Source: Sinomicrobium weinanense (GTDB lineage Bacteria > Bacteroidota > Bacteroidia > Flavobacteriales > Flavobacteriaceae). Taken from it: a DNA stretch of 64,000 nucleotides. The notes beneath the pieces were generated by a model. The model saw only the letters and a program-made list of their open reading frames with translations, made no database searches and was not told the origin of the DNA. The stretch covers positions 1-64,000 of the forward strand of contig NZ_JAHKRR010000009.1 of assembly GCF_018863395.1 (NCBI RefSeq). The letters run 5' to 3'. Below are positions 27,339-36,522 of this stretch, piece after piece. Positions within the stretch are counted from its first letter, which is position 1. Every line of letters starts with the position of its first letter. The position numbers and the translations under genes were made by a program.

Positions 27339-30300
27339 TTAATTGGACGACGGTTTTGTATCTTCCAGAATATAACTACGGGAAGTGGTTTTAGTCTCTC
27401 CCGTCGTGAGATCTTTTACCTGGCAACGTACATAAACTCTATTATTTGGACACATTGACAAGAGTCCCTCCTGGTTAACATGAGTCCATTCCCCGTAATT
27501 GTCTGAATATTCATTACAACTGATCGCCCAACGATATTCAAACTCTCCGCTTCCCCCCGTGGTATAGGCTACAACACGGTAGGGATTAGTATCATACTGA
27601 CTTTGAGATAATATTAAAGGATCATACGGACTTTCATTGACATCCCGCATATATCTATACCCCATTTCTTTTACCAGTTCAAATCCTCCTGGATTATTTG
27701 TGGTGCCAGCGACTTCTGCATAGGTTTTTATCAACCTCCCCCCTGCATCATATTCATATCTTGTTCCCATATTATTAGGTCCCAAAATATAGGTAAGTTC
27801 ATCATATTCATTATAGATATATGAATTCATGGATGAAGAAACCGGGTGTAAACGGAAATCGTCATAATAGGCAGTACCCGAGGTAGTAGTTAAAGACACT
27901 TCTTTTCCGGAAATCACATCTACAATAAAGTTAAGCTGTACCCAATTCCCAGCAGCAACAGTTTCCTCCTGGTTATAACTAAAATTTTTCCCATTTGAAA
28001 TAACACGGGTATTTTTATAATTGGATTTATGTGCCCAAACCGAGAGGCGATAGGGGCCTGTAGTCCCAGGTGTAGCCTTAAATGCCCTGACATTGGCCGC
28101 TACCTGTATGGATTTACTACCGGTATGGGCCCTGGACGAGATCACTGAAGCTGAGGCATCTTTGGTAACACCACCGCTGAATGTATTACCACTGACATCT
28201 TCTGCCCCGGAATAAAACATGGTGTTATAGGCTGCGTTGGAGGTGGAAAACACCTTGTTATTTCCCCATTTCGTAGATGCCAAATTACCATTGACATCTT
28301 TAATTTCCAGAGGATTGGAATAAAGATCGTAACGGGTAACTTCAGACAACATTTGCCACCCTGTGGGTTGGGAATCCGTGGTGGCAGACCAATCAAAATT
28401 ATCCGTGAAATTTTTAAGGGTTCCGTCTGCATTTAGCTCTCCTTTCCAGGTATAAGCTCTATGTTTTCGCCATACATTATTATTCCAGGCTTTCCAGGTT
28501 GTAATCCCGACTCCCGTAGTTCTCCAATTACCATTATTATTCATAATTTGGTTGTAATTCGCGGCAGGTTGTACCAGCATATTCTTATATGCTACATTGG
28601 CCACTTTACTTCCCATTTTCGGATATTTCTTATAAGCAAATACCGTTTTGGACCGGATACGATCTCCTGTACTAGAAACCATTTCTACCTCACTGGCCCG
28701 GCCTGTAATAGCATCAAGATTTCTAAAATCCGTTTTAAAAACATGCCCTTCCTTATACTCAGATGAAGAACGTAACAGACTAGGATATTTTATTCGTGAT
28801 GACGAATTGACTAACCATTTGTCATTTTTAGAATCATCACTATAAATGATCCATTTATAACTTTGATATGACTCTTGAATTTGTCCCAATTTGTTTGGAG
28901 TTGAACCAGGCGGATAATAATCATTTACTATTTTACTTAAAAGTTGCCCCTCTCTGTTATACGTCCCAACTTCCAATAATTGTCCAATAGCTGCTATATT
29001 ATCTTTTACCGTATAGCTACTAATATCCACCGTTGTACCGTCATTTCTCACCAAATTCTGTTTCGTCTGGGATATTTCATAAATATCTCCGTACTTTATA
29101 GCATCAGGAGATTTTTCTTTCATTACATTAAACTTATAGCGGATTTTCTCTCCTGTTTCTGATTCCACAGTAGTGTATTCATACATCACTTTAGGGGCTG
29201 GAAGTTCCTCACTATACGGAAGTTCTTGCTGTAATTCCGGGGCAAACGGCAGATAAGAAACATAACCTACTCCGTTTTCATTTTTCCCATATTTGTACTG
29301 AGTGGTATAGGAATTTCCCATTCCATCTTTAACTGTGATCCCCGAAGTTCGTATACCCCCTATATTGGTTAGTGCGTTATGAATTTTGTAGGACGCAGAG
29401 AATTTTTCTGAAGAAGAAATACAATACAGTTGATCTAGGTGACTACATTCAAAATCGGGAATCTTTATAAGAAATTTATTTCCTCCTTCATGGGTGATTA
29501 CCTTAGCAGTAGCTTCAAAATCACAATTTTCCACTCCACCACCGCAAGGTCCTCCGCAATTTCCAGGTTCTTCCCAAACACATCTTCGATCATATTCAAA
29601 AGAAAGGGACTCTCCTACCTGTATTCCCAAATTACGACTGGAGTTTATCCTATACGTGACATTATCGACCCTGGAAATTGTATAATCACCAGTTCCTTTA
29701 ACGAAAGAAACGGAGGAATTAAATACAGGTTTTAGTGAATGAGTTTCATAATTTATAAGTATTTCTGCTCCTTGAGGTGTTGTAATGCCATTTAGTGACC
29801 ATGCACTATTATTTTGTCTATTATAACCGAAGTCATCTTTGTATTCTTTGTGATAATCAAACTCTTCATTGTAATTAAATTTATAAGGCGGTATCATGGA
29901 AGCTCCGCCTTTTCCCTTAAAATGAGCTCCCACCAAAGTTGACCTCCCTAAATCTTCCATGGTATTGGGCGTCCCCCTAACCAAATCATAAGCATAAGCA
30001 AAATCTATAGATTTTATTGATCTATCTAAAGTTTGGGACCAGTTATCACTATCGTCCAGAACATTATTTCTCATATTATATCCAGCCGCTTCTCTTTTGG
30101 ATCCTACCACTCCATTATAATATATTTCTACACTTCCCGTATCTCCAACTCCTCCAGAGTTTTTAGCAACATCATCTGTTTCCTTTACTAATACAATTTT
30201 CTTTAGTCGTAGTGGTTTTTGCATCGGTATCCTAAACCGCTCTTTATAATCGCTACTGCTCTGTACTCTTTCTCCATGCTCTACGGATTTATAACTCCAG

Positions 30301-32366
30301 GCAATAGATTGCCCATCGTCCCTTTCCTCTTTTATAAAAAGGGCTTTATGTGTACGTGTGATAACTTTGTCCAAATAATATACTTCTTTTCTTCCTCGAA
30401 TTTGGGTCTTTATGTCGCTATTACTTTCATCAATAAAGTAATCCTCATCATAAGGAGCTTTCCATACAAATGCATCTGACCATTTCCCATATTCAAAATT
30501 TACCCAATATCCATAATCCTCTTTATCTACCTTACCATTAGCATTTTTATCCACATAATCCGGCCCGGTGACCGCTGTAAGTAACCAATGTGTGGCATAG
30601 GGATCTAATTGACGCCTCTCAAAATAAGATTTTGCTTCTTCCGTCCGCTCTTGAATAGCGCCAAAGGTTCGAGTAACAATTTCATGGTTGTATACGGGAA
30701 GAGAATAATGGTAGGTTTTACCATCCGGCGCGGTAATTTTAAATCCGCCTATACCATCGCTTGGGGCATTTTCCCTGTTAAATCCAGTTGCGATGGGAGA
30801 CAAAAAGCCTTTAGACCTCACTATTGCTGTTTCATTGATAATTTGGTCATTAGTAAAATGCTCTATATAATTGCCATTCGCTCTTCTCGGTTTCAACGTA
30901 TTATCAACTCCATCTGTATAATGATCATAAATATTGGCGTTTGTCGCAGAAGTATTAAAATTTGCCTTTTTTATGCCAAGGTAGGTACTTATTTCATTGT
31001 CCATACTAAAATAGGGAGCCGCCTTAAACTTAACATGTTCCGGAACATATCTAATAACACTATTATCCGCATCCATAAGAGAAGGGTAAACCAGCTTATA
31101 GCCACTGTCATCATCTCGCTTCGATGCCCCGTAAAGTGCCCCATTCTCAAATAAACGGGAAGACATTCCACCAGATAACCCCTGAGCTTGCACATTATAA
31201 TTATCATAGGCAGGAAATACAGGATTGTTAAATTCAGGGATATTCTCCGAAGCTATACCATTTCCCTCTAAGGGAATTTCATAAAAATCCATAAATATCT
31301 TTCCTACTTTAAAATCCCTTTGAGAAGCTGGATCGTATGGTTCACGATAATAATTTAAAGGACCTGTGACCGATATTCCTCCAATATGACTCAAGCTATA
31401 TTTCATACGCTGTTTACCAAAGGTCAGGCTAAATACCCCTATCTTGGTAGCAACTACAAGGGGGGTTATCTTCTTACTCATCCTGGTGACATAGTTTCCC
31501 ATGTTTACTGTAGTATTAAAAGCCATCTGTGTTCCTATCCCTGCACCTTGTACTACATCATTAGTACTATTTTCAGAACTCATATGAAATCCTCCGATAC
31601 CATCGGATGAGAAGCTGATTCCCATCGAATTATTATTTATCGTTCCCGAAATACTTATTGTTCCTGAAGATGAAAGACCTATGCCAAAACCCTCCCCGTT
31701 ATTATTAAATCCAATTGAAGCACCATGATTTCCAGAAGAATGAGCATTGACACCAAGGGAAAGCCCTGAATTGGTAGTAATACCAACACCTACCCCTACC
31801 CCATTACTGCCCGCTGATAAACGTCCGCCCAAATTACCTACTCCTTCCAGATTGATACCATATCCCACACTTACTGCTCCTCCCAGACTTCGGTTACTGC
31901 CCCAAGAAAAACTTTGTCCGACAGAAAATAATCCCGTAGAATAGCCAAGGGATAAAAAATACATTTCCTCGGTCCCTCCTTCATCATAGAAATATTCCCA
32001 TATGCGCGCATGATTATAGCCATCTGGATATCCATTCACGGATCGGTTTATCGCCCCCGGGTTTAAACTCCATCCCAATCCCACCCAGGAAGCCTCTTGA
32101 TCCATAGCTATTCCCGCATGATAAGCCAATGCCAAGGGATAACCTCCTTCAGGAGAAGGTATATTTAACAAAGGGAGCACATATGAAAAATCTGCCGTTA
32201 CCAAATTGACCATATCGGTGGCATCCACTGGTTCAAAACCTGTGGCTTCGGGAGCAGTAGGGCCATTGTTGGAGGCCTGTAACATATTATAAGGCAATAA
32301 AGATTGTAAAAAGCTGACCGTCAAAAAAACAGCAATAACTTTGTGTGAGAATTTTGTCTTTATCAT
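27339..32366 (-). CDS. Large YD-repeat scaffold protein of operon B without toxin tip
   Basis: The 1675-residue protein has a signal peptide ending near residue 31 (MLQAS). An N-terminal region follows with FSYVLPLLNIPSPEGGYPLAL and VGLGWSLNPG, as in SpvB/TcB-type YD proteins. Between about residues 149 and 270 there is a run of short glycine/serine repeats (GVGVGVGITTNSGLSLGVN) that could form a beta-solenoid. YD motifs appear towards the end (YEYDAGGRLIKTYAE), and the final 80 residues look like an Ig/PKD-like domain. It is longer than the equivalent proteins of operons A and C. It lies immediately upstream of the toxin Rhs gene and is probably its shell partner. Confidence 0.75.
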   Translation of the reverse strand: MIKTKFSHKVIAVFLTVSFLQSLLPYNMLQASNNGPTAPEATGFEPVDATDMVNLVTADFSYVLPLLNIPSPEGGYPLALAYHAGIAMDQEASWVGLGWSLNPGAINRSVNGYPDGYNHARIWEYFYDEGGTEEMYFLSLGYSTGLFSVGQSFSWGSNRSLGGAVSVGYGINLEGVGNLGGRLSAGSNGVGVGVGITTNSGLSLGVNAHSSGNHGASIGFNNNGEGFGIGLSSSGTISISGTINNNSMGISFSSDGIGGFHMSSENSTNDVVQGAGIGTQMAFNTTVNMGNYVTRMSKKITPLVVATKIGVFSLTFGKQRMKYSLSHIGGISVTGPLNYYREPYDPASQRDFKVGKIFMDFYEIPLEGNGIASENIPEFNNPVFPAYDNYNVQAQGLSGGMSSRLFENGALYGASKRDDDSGYKLVYPSLMDADNSVIRYVPEHVKFKAAPYFSMDNEISTYLGIKKANFNTSATNANIYDHYTDGVDNTLKPRRANGNYIEHFTNDQIINETAIVRSKGFLSPIATGFNRENAPSDGIGGFKITAPDGKTYHYSLPVYNHEIVTRTFGAIQERTEEAKSYFERRQLDPYATHWLLTAVTGPDYVDKNANGKVDKEDYGYWVNFEYGKWSDAFVWKAPYDEDYFIDESNSDIKTQIRGRKEVYYLDKVITRTHKALFIKEERDDGQSIAWSYKSVEHGERVQSSSDYKERFRIPMQKPLRLKKIVLVKETDDVAKNSGGVGDTGSVEIYYNGVVGSKREAAGYNMRNNVLDDSDNWSQTLDRSIKSIDFAYAYDLVRGTPNTMEDLGRSTLVGAHFKGKGGASMIPPYKFNYNEEFDYHKEYKDDFGYNRQNNSAWSLNGITTPQGAEILINYETHSLKPVFNSSVSFVKGTGDYTISRVDNVTYRINSSRNLGIQVGESLSFEYDRRCVWEEPGNCGGPCGGGVENCDFEATAKVITHEGGNKFLIKIPDFECSHLDQLYCISSSEKFSASYKIHNALTNIGGIRTSGITVKDGMGNSYTTQYKYGKNENGVGYVSYLPFAPELQQELPYSEELPAPKVMYEYTTVESETGEKIRYKFNVMKEKSPDAIKYGDIYEISQTKQNLVRNDGTTVDISSYTVKDNIAAIGQLLEVGTYNREGQLLSKIVNDYYPPGSTPNKLGQIQESYQSYKWIIYSDDSKNDKWLVNSSSRIKYPSLLRSSSEYKEGHVFKTDFRNLDAITGRASEVEMVSSTGDRIRSKTVFAYKKYPKMGSKVANVAYKNMLVQPAANYNQIMNNNGNWRTTGVGITTWKAWNNNVWRKHRAYTWKGELNADGTLKNFTDNFDWSATTDSQPTGWQMLSEVTRYDLYSNPLEIKDVNGNLASTKWGNNKVFSTSNAAYNTMFYSGAEDVSGNTFSGGVTKDASASVISSRAHTGSKSIQVAANVRAFKATPGTTGPYRLSVWAHKSNYKNTRVISNGKNFSYNQEETVAAGNWVQLNFIVDVISGKEVSLTTTSGTAYYDDFRLHPVSSSMNSYIYNEYDELTYILGPNNMGTRYEYDAGGRLIKTYAEVAGTTNNPGGFELVKEMGYRYMRDVNESPYDPLILSQSQYDTNPYRVVAYTTGGSGEFEYRWAISCNEYSDNYGEWTHVNQEGLLSMCPNNRVYVRCQVKDLTTGETKTTSRSYILEDTKPSSN

Positions 32367-32385
32367 GGGTTGTTTGATTTTATCT

Positions 32386-33030
32386 TTATTTTTTTACACT
32401 TTTGAATGCAACAACATTAAATGTTAATTCCGGTTCGTTCTGTATGCCCTTTGTAGGAATTTTAAATCTTACCTCCCCGGTATAAAACCCCAGGTCTTCA
32501 ACAGTTACATTGATGTATTCGTCTCTTAGATATTTTTCTTCCCGGGAGTATACCAACATAATATCCGTACTCCGGCTCATTCCGTACATTCGGGGGTAAA
32601 TAAAATCTGCCATCGGCAAAGTATCCTTTTTCGGTGTGTACAGGTGTACTTTTTGATCCATTTCAAAAGCTAATTCATTGATCATTCCTCCAAAACGGCC
32701 ACGATCTCCGGCCACGTTATTCAAGAGCTCCTGGTTGTTTTTAGACATCGACAAAATGAAGTACATATACTTGTTGTACTTTTGCCTGAGCGAATCAATC
32801 GTTTTTTGGTCTGCTTTATCATATAATTCCTGATTGACCAGGAGGTCAGTAGGCTTGTACAATAGGGAAAAGCCCACACCGTTTACCCTTTTGTGATGCA
32901 TATAGCCATTTCTTTCCTCCCGGATATAAGCCAGCAGGCTTTCTTCCGTATCAAATGTCCGGGAAGAGCAGGCTACCAAAAGGCATAGTACACTACAATA
33001 CCAGAGGCTACCTTTTGTCATATTCCGCAT
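32386..33030 (-). CDS. Lipoprotein of unknown function (operon B)
   Basis: The 214-residue product has a lipoprotein signal peptide (WYCSVLCLLVAC, Cys near residue 21). I recognise no family. The mature part carries ESLLAYIREERNGY, a KVNGVGFSLLYKP-like segment and a C-terminal beta region. It overlaps the upstream OmpH-like gene by 23 bases and precedes the YD scaffold gene, an arrangement found only in operon B. It may assist export or anchoring of the scaffold. The later ATG at 33021 is an alternative start. Confidence 0.6.
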   Translation of the reverse strand: MRNMTKGSLWYCSVLCLLVACSSRTFDTEESLLAYIREERNGYMHHKRVNGVGFSLLYKPTDLLVNQELYDKADQKTIDSLRQKYNKYMYFILSMSKNNQELLNNVAGDRGRFGGMINELAFEMDQKVHLYTPKKDTLPMADFIYPRMYGMSRSTDIMLVYSREEKYLRDEYINVTVEDLGFYTGEVRFKIPTKGIQNEPELTFNVVAFKSVKK

Positions 33031-33547
33031 TTAGTCCGTCTAAAACTTCTTCGGTAAGGTTTGCCGCATCTGCTGCATACATGATGTTCCCGCCGCCGCT
33101 GGCCCCGAAAATAATACGATGCCCTTTTTTCTTACCGTATTCCTTCACGTAATCATTAATATCATTAATGACCGTCTGTGTCATCTTCTGATCTTCTTCC
33201 CGGATCTGCCGTTGAATGGCCTGCTGATAATTATTGACCTGCTGCTGTTTATTAGACAGGAGTTCCTGTTGTAGCTCCAGCTCCTTTTTGCTCATGGAAG
33301 CCCGTTCTTTCTCGTATTTTTTTAGTTCCTTTTGCCAGTCGGTCACCAAGCTGTCTATATTGGCTTTCAGAGCTGTTGCCTTCTGGTTGAATTTTTCGCG
33401 TTCTACCTTGGAACGTTTGTAGCCTTCCATTAATTTATTTACATCCACATAAACGAGGTCCGGTTTAGAAAACACAGACCATCCCAATGAAACTATACTG
33501 ATAATAAGGGCCAAAACAGAAACAGGAAATAGTAATTTTTTCATCAA
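33008..33547 (-). CDS. OmpH/Skp-family periplasmic chaperone-like protein (operon B)
   Basis: The 179-residue product has an N-terminal hydrophobic segment (VSVLALIISIVSLGWSVF). Then comes the Skp/OmpH pattern: VYVDVNKLMEGYKRSK, a long charged and glutamine-rich coiled coil (about residues 50-125), and a C-terminal beta part (HRIIFGASGGGNIMYA). Skp-type chaperones hold outer-membrane proteins in the periplasm. A dedicated copy inside a toxin operon suggests it escorts the fibre or YD proteins made from the same transcript. Whether the N-terminal segment is cleaved is not clear. Confidence 0.8.
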   Translation of the reverse strand: MMKKLLFPVSVLALIISIVSLGWSVFSKPDLVYVDVNKLMEGYKRSKVEREKFNQKATALKANIDSLVTDWQKELKKYEKERASMSKKELELQQELLSNKQQQVNNYQQAIQRQIREEDQKMTQTVINDINDYVKEYGKKKGHRIIFGASGGGNIMYAADAANLTEEVLDGLNAEYDKR

Positions 33548-33551
33548 ATAA

Positions 33552-34499
33552 TTATTGTTTTTTGTTTGTAATTGATTGTTCTAATGTTCTTATTCGATTC
33601 TCCAGATTGCTTATTTGTTCGTTTTTGTACTTGAACTTTTCTTCCTGTTGCAATGTATATAAGGTTAATTCCTCCACCTTTTCCAGCAACTTTAAGTTCA
33701 TTTCCTTAAGATTAATCCCCTCTTTCTCCATTTCTTTAGCAGAGGGAATTCCCGGTAAATGCCCTTTTTCCTTTATATGGTTTTGTACCTCTTCCAGGGA
33801 ACGCAAATAATAATCTTTTTTAAACACGTAATCCGGTGCTACTGCTCCTGCCAGGTCTACCTTGACTTCCTGGCTATGTATCTTTCCTTTTACCGTAAGC
33901 TCAGCATCCGGAGAAACAGTCCCGATGCCCAATCGCCCTCCTTGTGTTAACAAAAATATCCTGTTGTCCGCCGGTGTATCACTTACCCTGAAACTGGCAT
34001 TATCCACTCCTCCGGGAGACTGTATCTTAAAATACTTTAACCCGGCACTGGCTCTCAATGCCAGGCTAGTTGCAGCGCCTGTCCCCACCTGCATAAACTC
34101 CCAGGGACGTTCTGTATTAAGTTTGAGCAAAGAAACACCATCTCCCCGGGCGTAAATATCCAGTTTACTTTCCGGGGATGTAATTCCCATTCCGGTACTT
34201 CCATCGGGAAGTATATAAATTCCCTTACCATTCCTGTATGCATAACGTTCATGCCCCATATACAAATATTTGGGAGTTTCTCCACTGCCATATACCCCTA
34301 TACCGGCAAATGTGCTCTCTGCATTATTGTCATGCCTGTATATAAATCCACGTGCCCAGCCTGTCGTTGTTTGAGGCCTTATTACTTCTATATACCCTCC
34401 ATCCAACTTCACATTTGATCCCTTTAATGTTGGAAATTGATTTTGGGAAAAACCAAAATAGCTTGAGAATAGAACTAAAAGAATGTATATTTTTTTCAT
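33552..34499 (-). CDS. Secreted fibre-like protein with coiled-coil C-terminus (operon B, second)
   Basis: The 315-residue product has a signal peptide (MKKIYILLVLFSSYFGFSQ). The N-terminal part (GGYIEVIRPQTTTGWARG) is related to that of the gene at 40861-41589. Family blocks SPESKLDIYARGDGVSLLKL, GRLGIGTVSPDAELTVKG, KEKGHLPGIPSAKEM and LKLLEKVEELTLYTL follow, with a long coiled coil at the end. It is the intact relative of the broken gene at 11657-12530. Overlap with the upstream fibre gene is four bases. Confidence 0.75.
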   Translation of the reverse strand: MKKIYILLVLFSSYFGFSQNQFPTLKGSNVKLDGGYIEVIRPQTTTGWARGFIYRHDNNAESTFAGIGVYGSGETPKYLYMGHERYAYRNGKGIYILPDGSTGMGITSPESKLDIYARGDGVSLLKLNTERPWEFMQVGTGAATSLALRASAGLKYFKIQSPGGVDNASFRVSDTPADNRIFLLTQGGRLGIGTVSPDAELTVKGKIHSQEVKVDLAGAVAPDYVFKKDYYLRSLEEVQNHIKEKGHLPGIPSAKEMEKEGINLKEMNLKLLEKVEELTLYTLQQEEKFKYKNEQISNLENRIRTLEQSITNKKQ

Positions 34500-35527
34500 C
34501 TCCGATTATTATTCATTTTTTGAATTTCATTTTTTAATTCCTGTATCATCTGCCCCTGAACTCTTATCATTTTTTGTTGTTCAATTGCATATAATGTAAG
34601 TTCTTCGATCTTTTGCAATAATCTGGCATCCATCTCTCCAAGGAATATCCCATTTTGCTCTACTTCTTTAGCACTGGGAATATCCTTTAAATGGCCTTTT
34701 TCTTTAATGTGCAATTCTACATCTTCCAAAGTAGGTAGCTCATAATTTTCCTCAAACACAAAATCACTCCAGCCATTCAGGTCTACTCTAACTTCTTTAC
34801 TATGTACAACCCCATTTACAGCAAGTTTGGCATCAGGCGATGTTGTGCCTATACCTACACTTCCTTTAAAATAATTCCCTTTACTCCCCCCAAACCAGGC
34901 GGAATTATCCCTACTTCCCGTCCAGCCGTCGTGCTCTACAAAAAAACGAACCGCCTCACCCTGGCTTCTTATCTGAAAAATAGGGTCTCCCGAAGCCGGA
35001 TTGTCCATACGATATACCAAGCCTGTGACATTCTGGGTACCATTACCCCGATGATTCCCGGTAGATGGAGCTTCCATATATATTTTTCTTTCTCCTGAGG
35101 TATTATATTTTGCCCGGAAAGCACCATTGACATCCAGTTTTGCTCCTGGATTATTTGTTCCGATCCCTATGTTTCCATCACCTCTTATTACCATCCTGCT
35201 TATTAAATCCCCTGCTATGGTCTTCCCGGCACGGAAATAAAGATGCCTGTCCATTTTGCCGGAACCTGTTGGAGATACCTGAATATACATGCTTTTTTGA
35301 TTGATACCCGGGTCATCGCTGGTGATATAATTTCCGCCGGCGTCATGGTCAATTTTTATATAATTCTGCCCTCCCGATTGCCGGATAAATTTTGTATTCC
35401 CCCGGACTTCCAGTTTCTCCGAGGGAGAAGAAATTCCGATCCCCACATTCCCCGATGTAGGAAAAGTATTGGACTGGCCATATGAAATTAAGGGAATTGC
35501 GAAAAACAGTAGTAATACTTTTTTCAT
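34496..35527 (-). CDS. Secreted fibre-like protein, first gene of operon B
   Basis: The 343-residue product has a signal peptide (MKKVLLLFFAIPLISYGQ). It contains three GIGT/GIG...P..KL repeats (GNVGIGISSPSEKLEVRG, GNIGIGTNNPGAKLDVNG, GSVGIGTTSPDAKLAVNG) separated by beta-rich segments. The shared LPTLEDVELHI, LKDIPSAKEV and LLQKIEELTLYAIEQQ end follows. The repeated motif suggests a modular stalk. As the first gene of operon B it follows the leader at 35577-35717. Confidence 0.75.
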   Translation of the reverse strand: MKKVLLLFFAIPLISYGQSNTFPTSGNVGIGISSPSEKLEVRGNTKFIRQSGGQNYIKIDHDAGGNYITSDDPGINQKSMYIQVSPTGSGKMDRHLYFRAGKTIAGDLISRMVIRGDGNIGIGTNNPGAKLDVNGAFRAKYNTSGERKIYMEAPSTGNHRGNGTQNVTGLVYRMDNPASGDPIFQIRSQGEAVRFFVEHDGWTGSRDNSAWFGGSKGNYFKGSVGIGTTSPDAKLAVNGVVHSKEVRVDLNGWSDFVFEENYELPTLEDVELHIKEKGHLKDIPSAKEVEQNGIFLGEMDARLLQKIEELTLYAIEQQKMIRVQGQMIQELKNEIQKMNNNRR

Positions 35528-36008
35528 AGATGTCTGGATTTTATGTTAACTCTTAAAAATTTTGTTTGCGGAAACTACAAACCAGCCTCTGCCTTTTTTA
35601 CGCAAGGAGAGTTCTGTTTTTTAGGGGGAAAGGGGATAATAGGACCTGACGACCGTCAGGATTTCAGGTTTAGGGGGGAGATGTAATTTTAGTTCATTGG
35701 CTTTTTGGAGTTTTTGTATTATTAGGCTAAAAGTACTATATTTTTTTATTATTGAAAATTCCGAACGTTACCTTTCCTTTAAATTGTGGATAAACAGAAC
35801 AGAAAAAATACAAAACCAAAAGATTTGGCGTCTATGATCGGTACATCTTCCGTTGTTATTGGCAGCTTCTTTTCCGGGCGTTGTAAGCACATAGAAAATA
35901 GGCGCTCGTTTCCGCTTTGTTCCTTTAGAGCGCCAGTGGGGTTTTCTCTATCTCTAATTTAATAAAATAGCCATTGTATCTTATCACAAGAATACTTATT
36001 TAAGCAGA
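35528..36008. promoter_or_regulatory. Operon B leader region with a covarying hairpin
   Basis: No gene is visible. The segment 35577-35717 is clearly related to 46516-46650 upstream of operon C; both include CCAGCCTCTGCC, AAGGAGAGTT, TTTAGGGGG and ATGTAATTTTAGTTCATTGG. A hairpin CCTGACGACCGTCAGG (35644-35659) corresponds to CCTGGCGACTGCCAGG in operon C, so one pair changes from A-T to G-C without breaking the stem. The REP-like hairpin copy B follows at 35877-35941. The promoter itself is not clear. Confidence 0.5.
35877..35941. repeat. REP-like hairpin repeat (copy B) between operons B and C
   Basis: A perfect seven-base stem GGCGCTC...GAGCGCC spans 35901-35934. The flanking GGGCGTTGTAAGC and ATAGAAAATA align with copy A at 1780-1841. 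As with copy A, it follows the 3' end of an immunity candidate gene (36009-36521). Confidence 0.6.
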
Positions 36009-36521
36009 TTATGTGACAATATTGACAACCCAAAAACTCCTGTTATCAGGATTAATAATTAATAACTCAATAGAATAAGGCTCTTCAATTGAACCCTTGT
36101 AAAATAAGGAATAATAATTATTGGGGGTTCCTATATTATCCTTTAAGCCCTCTAATTGATTTTGTAAATCTTCGTTGCTTGTGTCTCCTTCAAAAACAGA
36201 TAACATATTTATGATATTATCATTTAAAACAAGACCTTTTTTCCAATTAATAAGCTCCCATTTTGATTTATACTCATCCTTTTTCGGGAAAGTGTCTTTA
36301 GAAGTAGATTTTAAGAAATTGGAAACAGTTTCCTCTGTTAAAATGTATTCATTGAATATATATCCTTCCCCTTGAAACCCTGCAAATTCACTATAACTAT
36401 ATACCTTATCCTCGACCGCCGATTCAACACCAAAAACGTTTTCTAAATCTATCTCATCGTAGATATATGATTCGCAAGAAACCATAAAAATAACAACCAA
36501 TATAAAATAACCTCTTTTCAT
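36009..36521 (-). CDS. Lipoprotein, candidate immunity protein of operon C
   Basis: I chose the ATG at 36519-36521, which begins a lipoprotein signal peptide (MKRGYFILVVIFMVSC) just after the Rhs toxin stop; the longer frame overlaps the toxin gene. The mature part of about 155 residues is acidic and AT-rich, with no recognised family. Position and coupling make it the likely immunity protein for the operon C tip. Confidence 0.65.
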   Translation of the reverse strand: MKRGYFILVVIFMVSCESYIYDEIDLENVFGVESAVEDKVYSYSEFAGFQGEGYIFNEYILTEETVSNFLKSTSKDTFPKKDEYKSKWELINWKKGLVLNDNIINMLSVFEGDTSNEDLQNQLEGLKDNIGTPNNYYSLFYKGSIEEPYSIELLIINPDNRSFWVVNIVT

Positions 36522-36522
36522 A

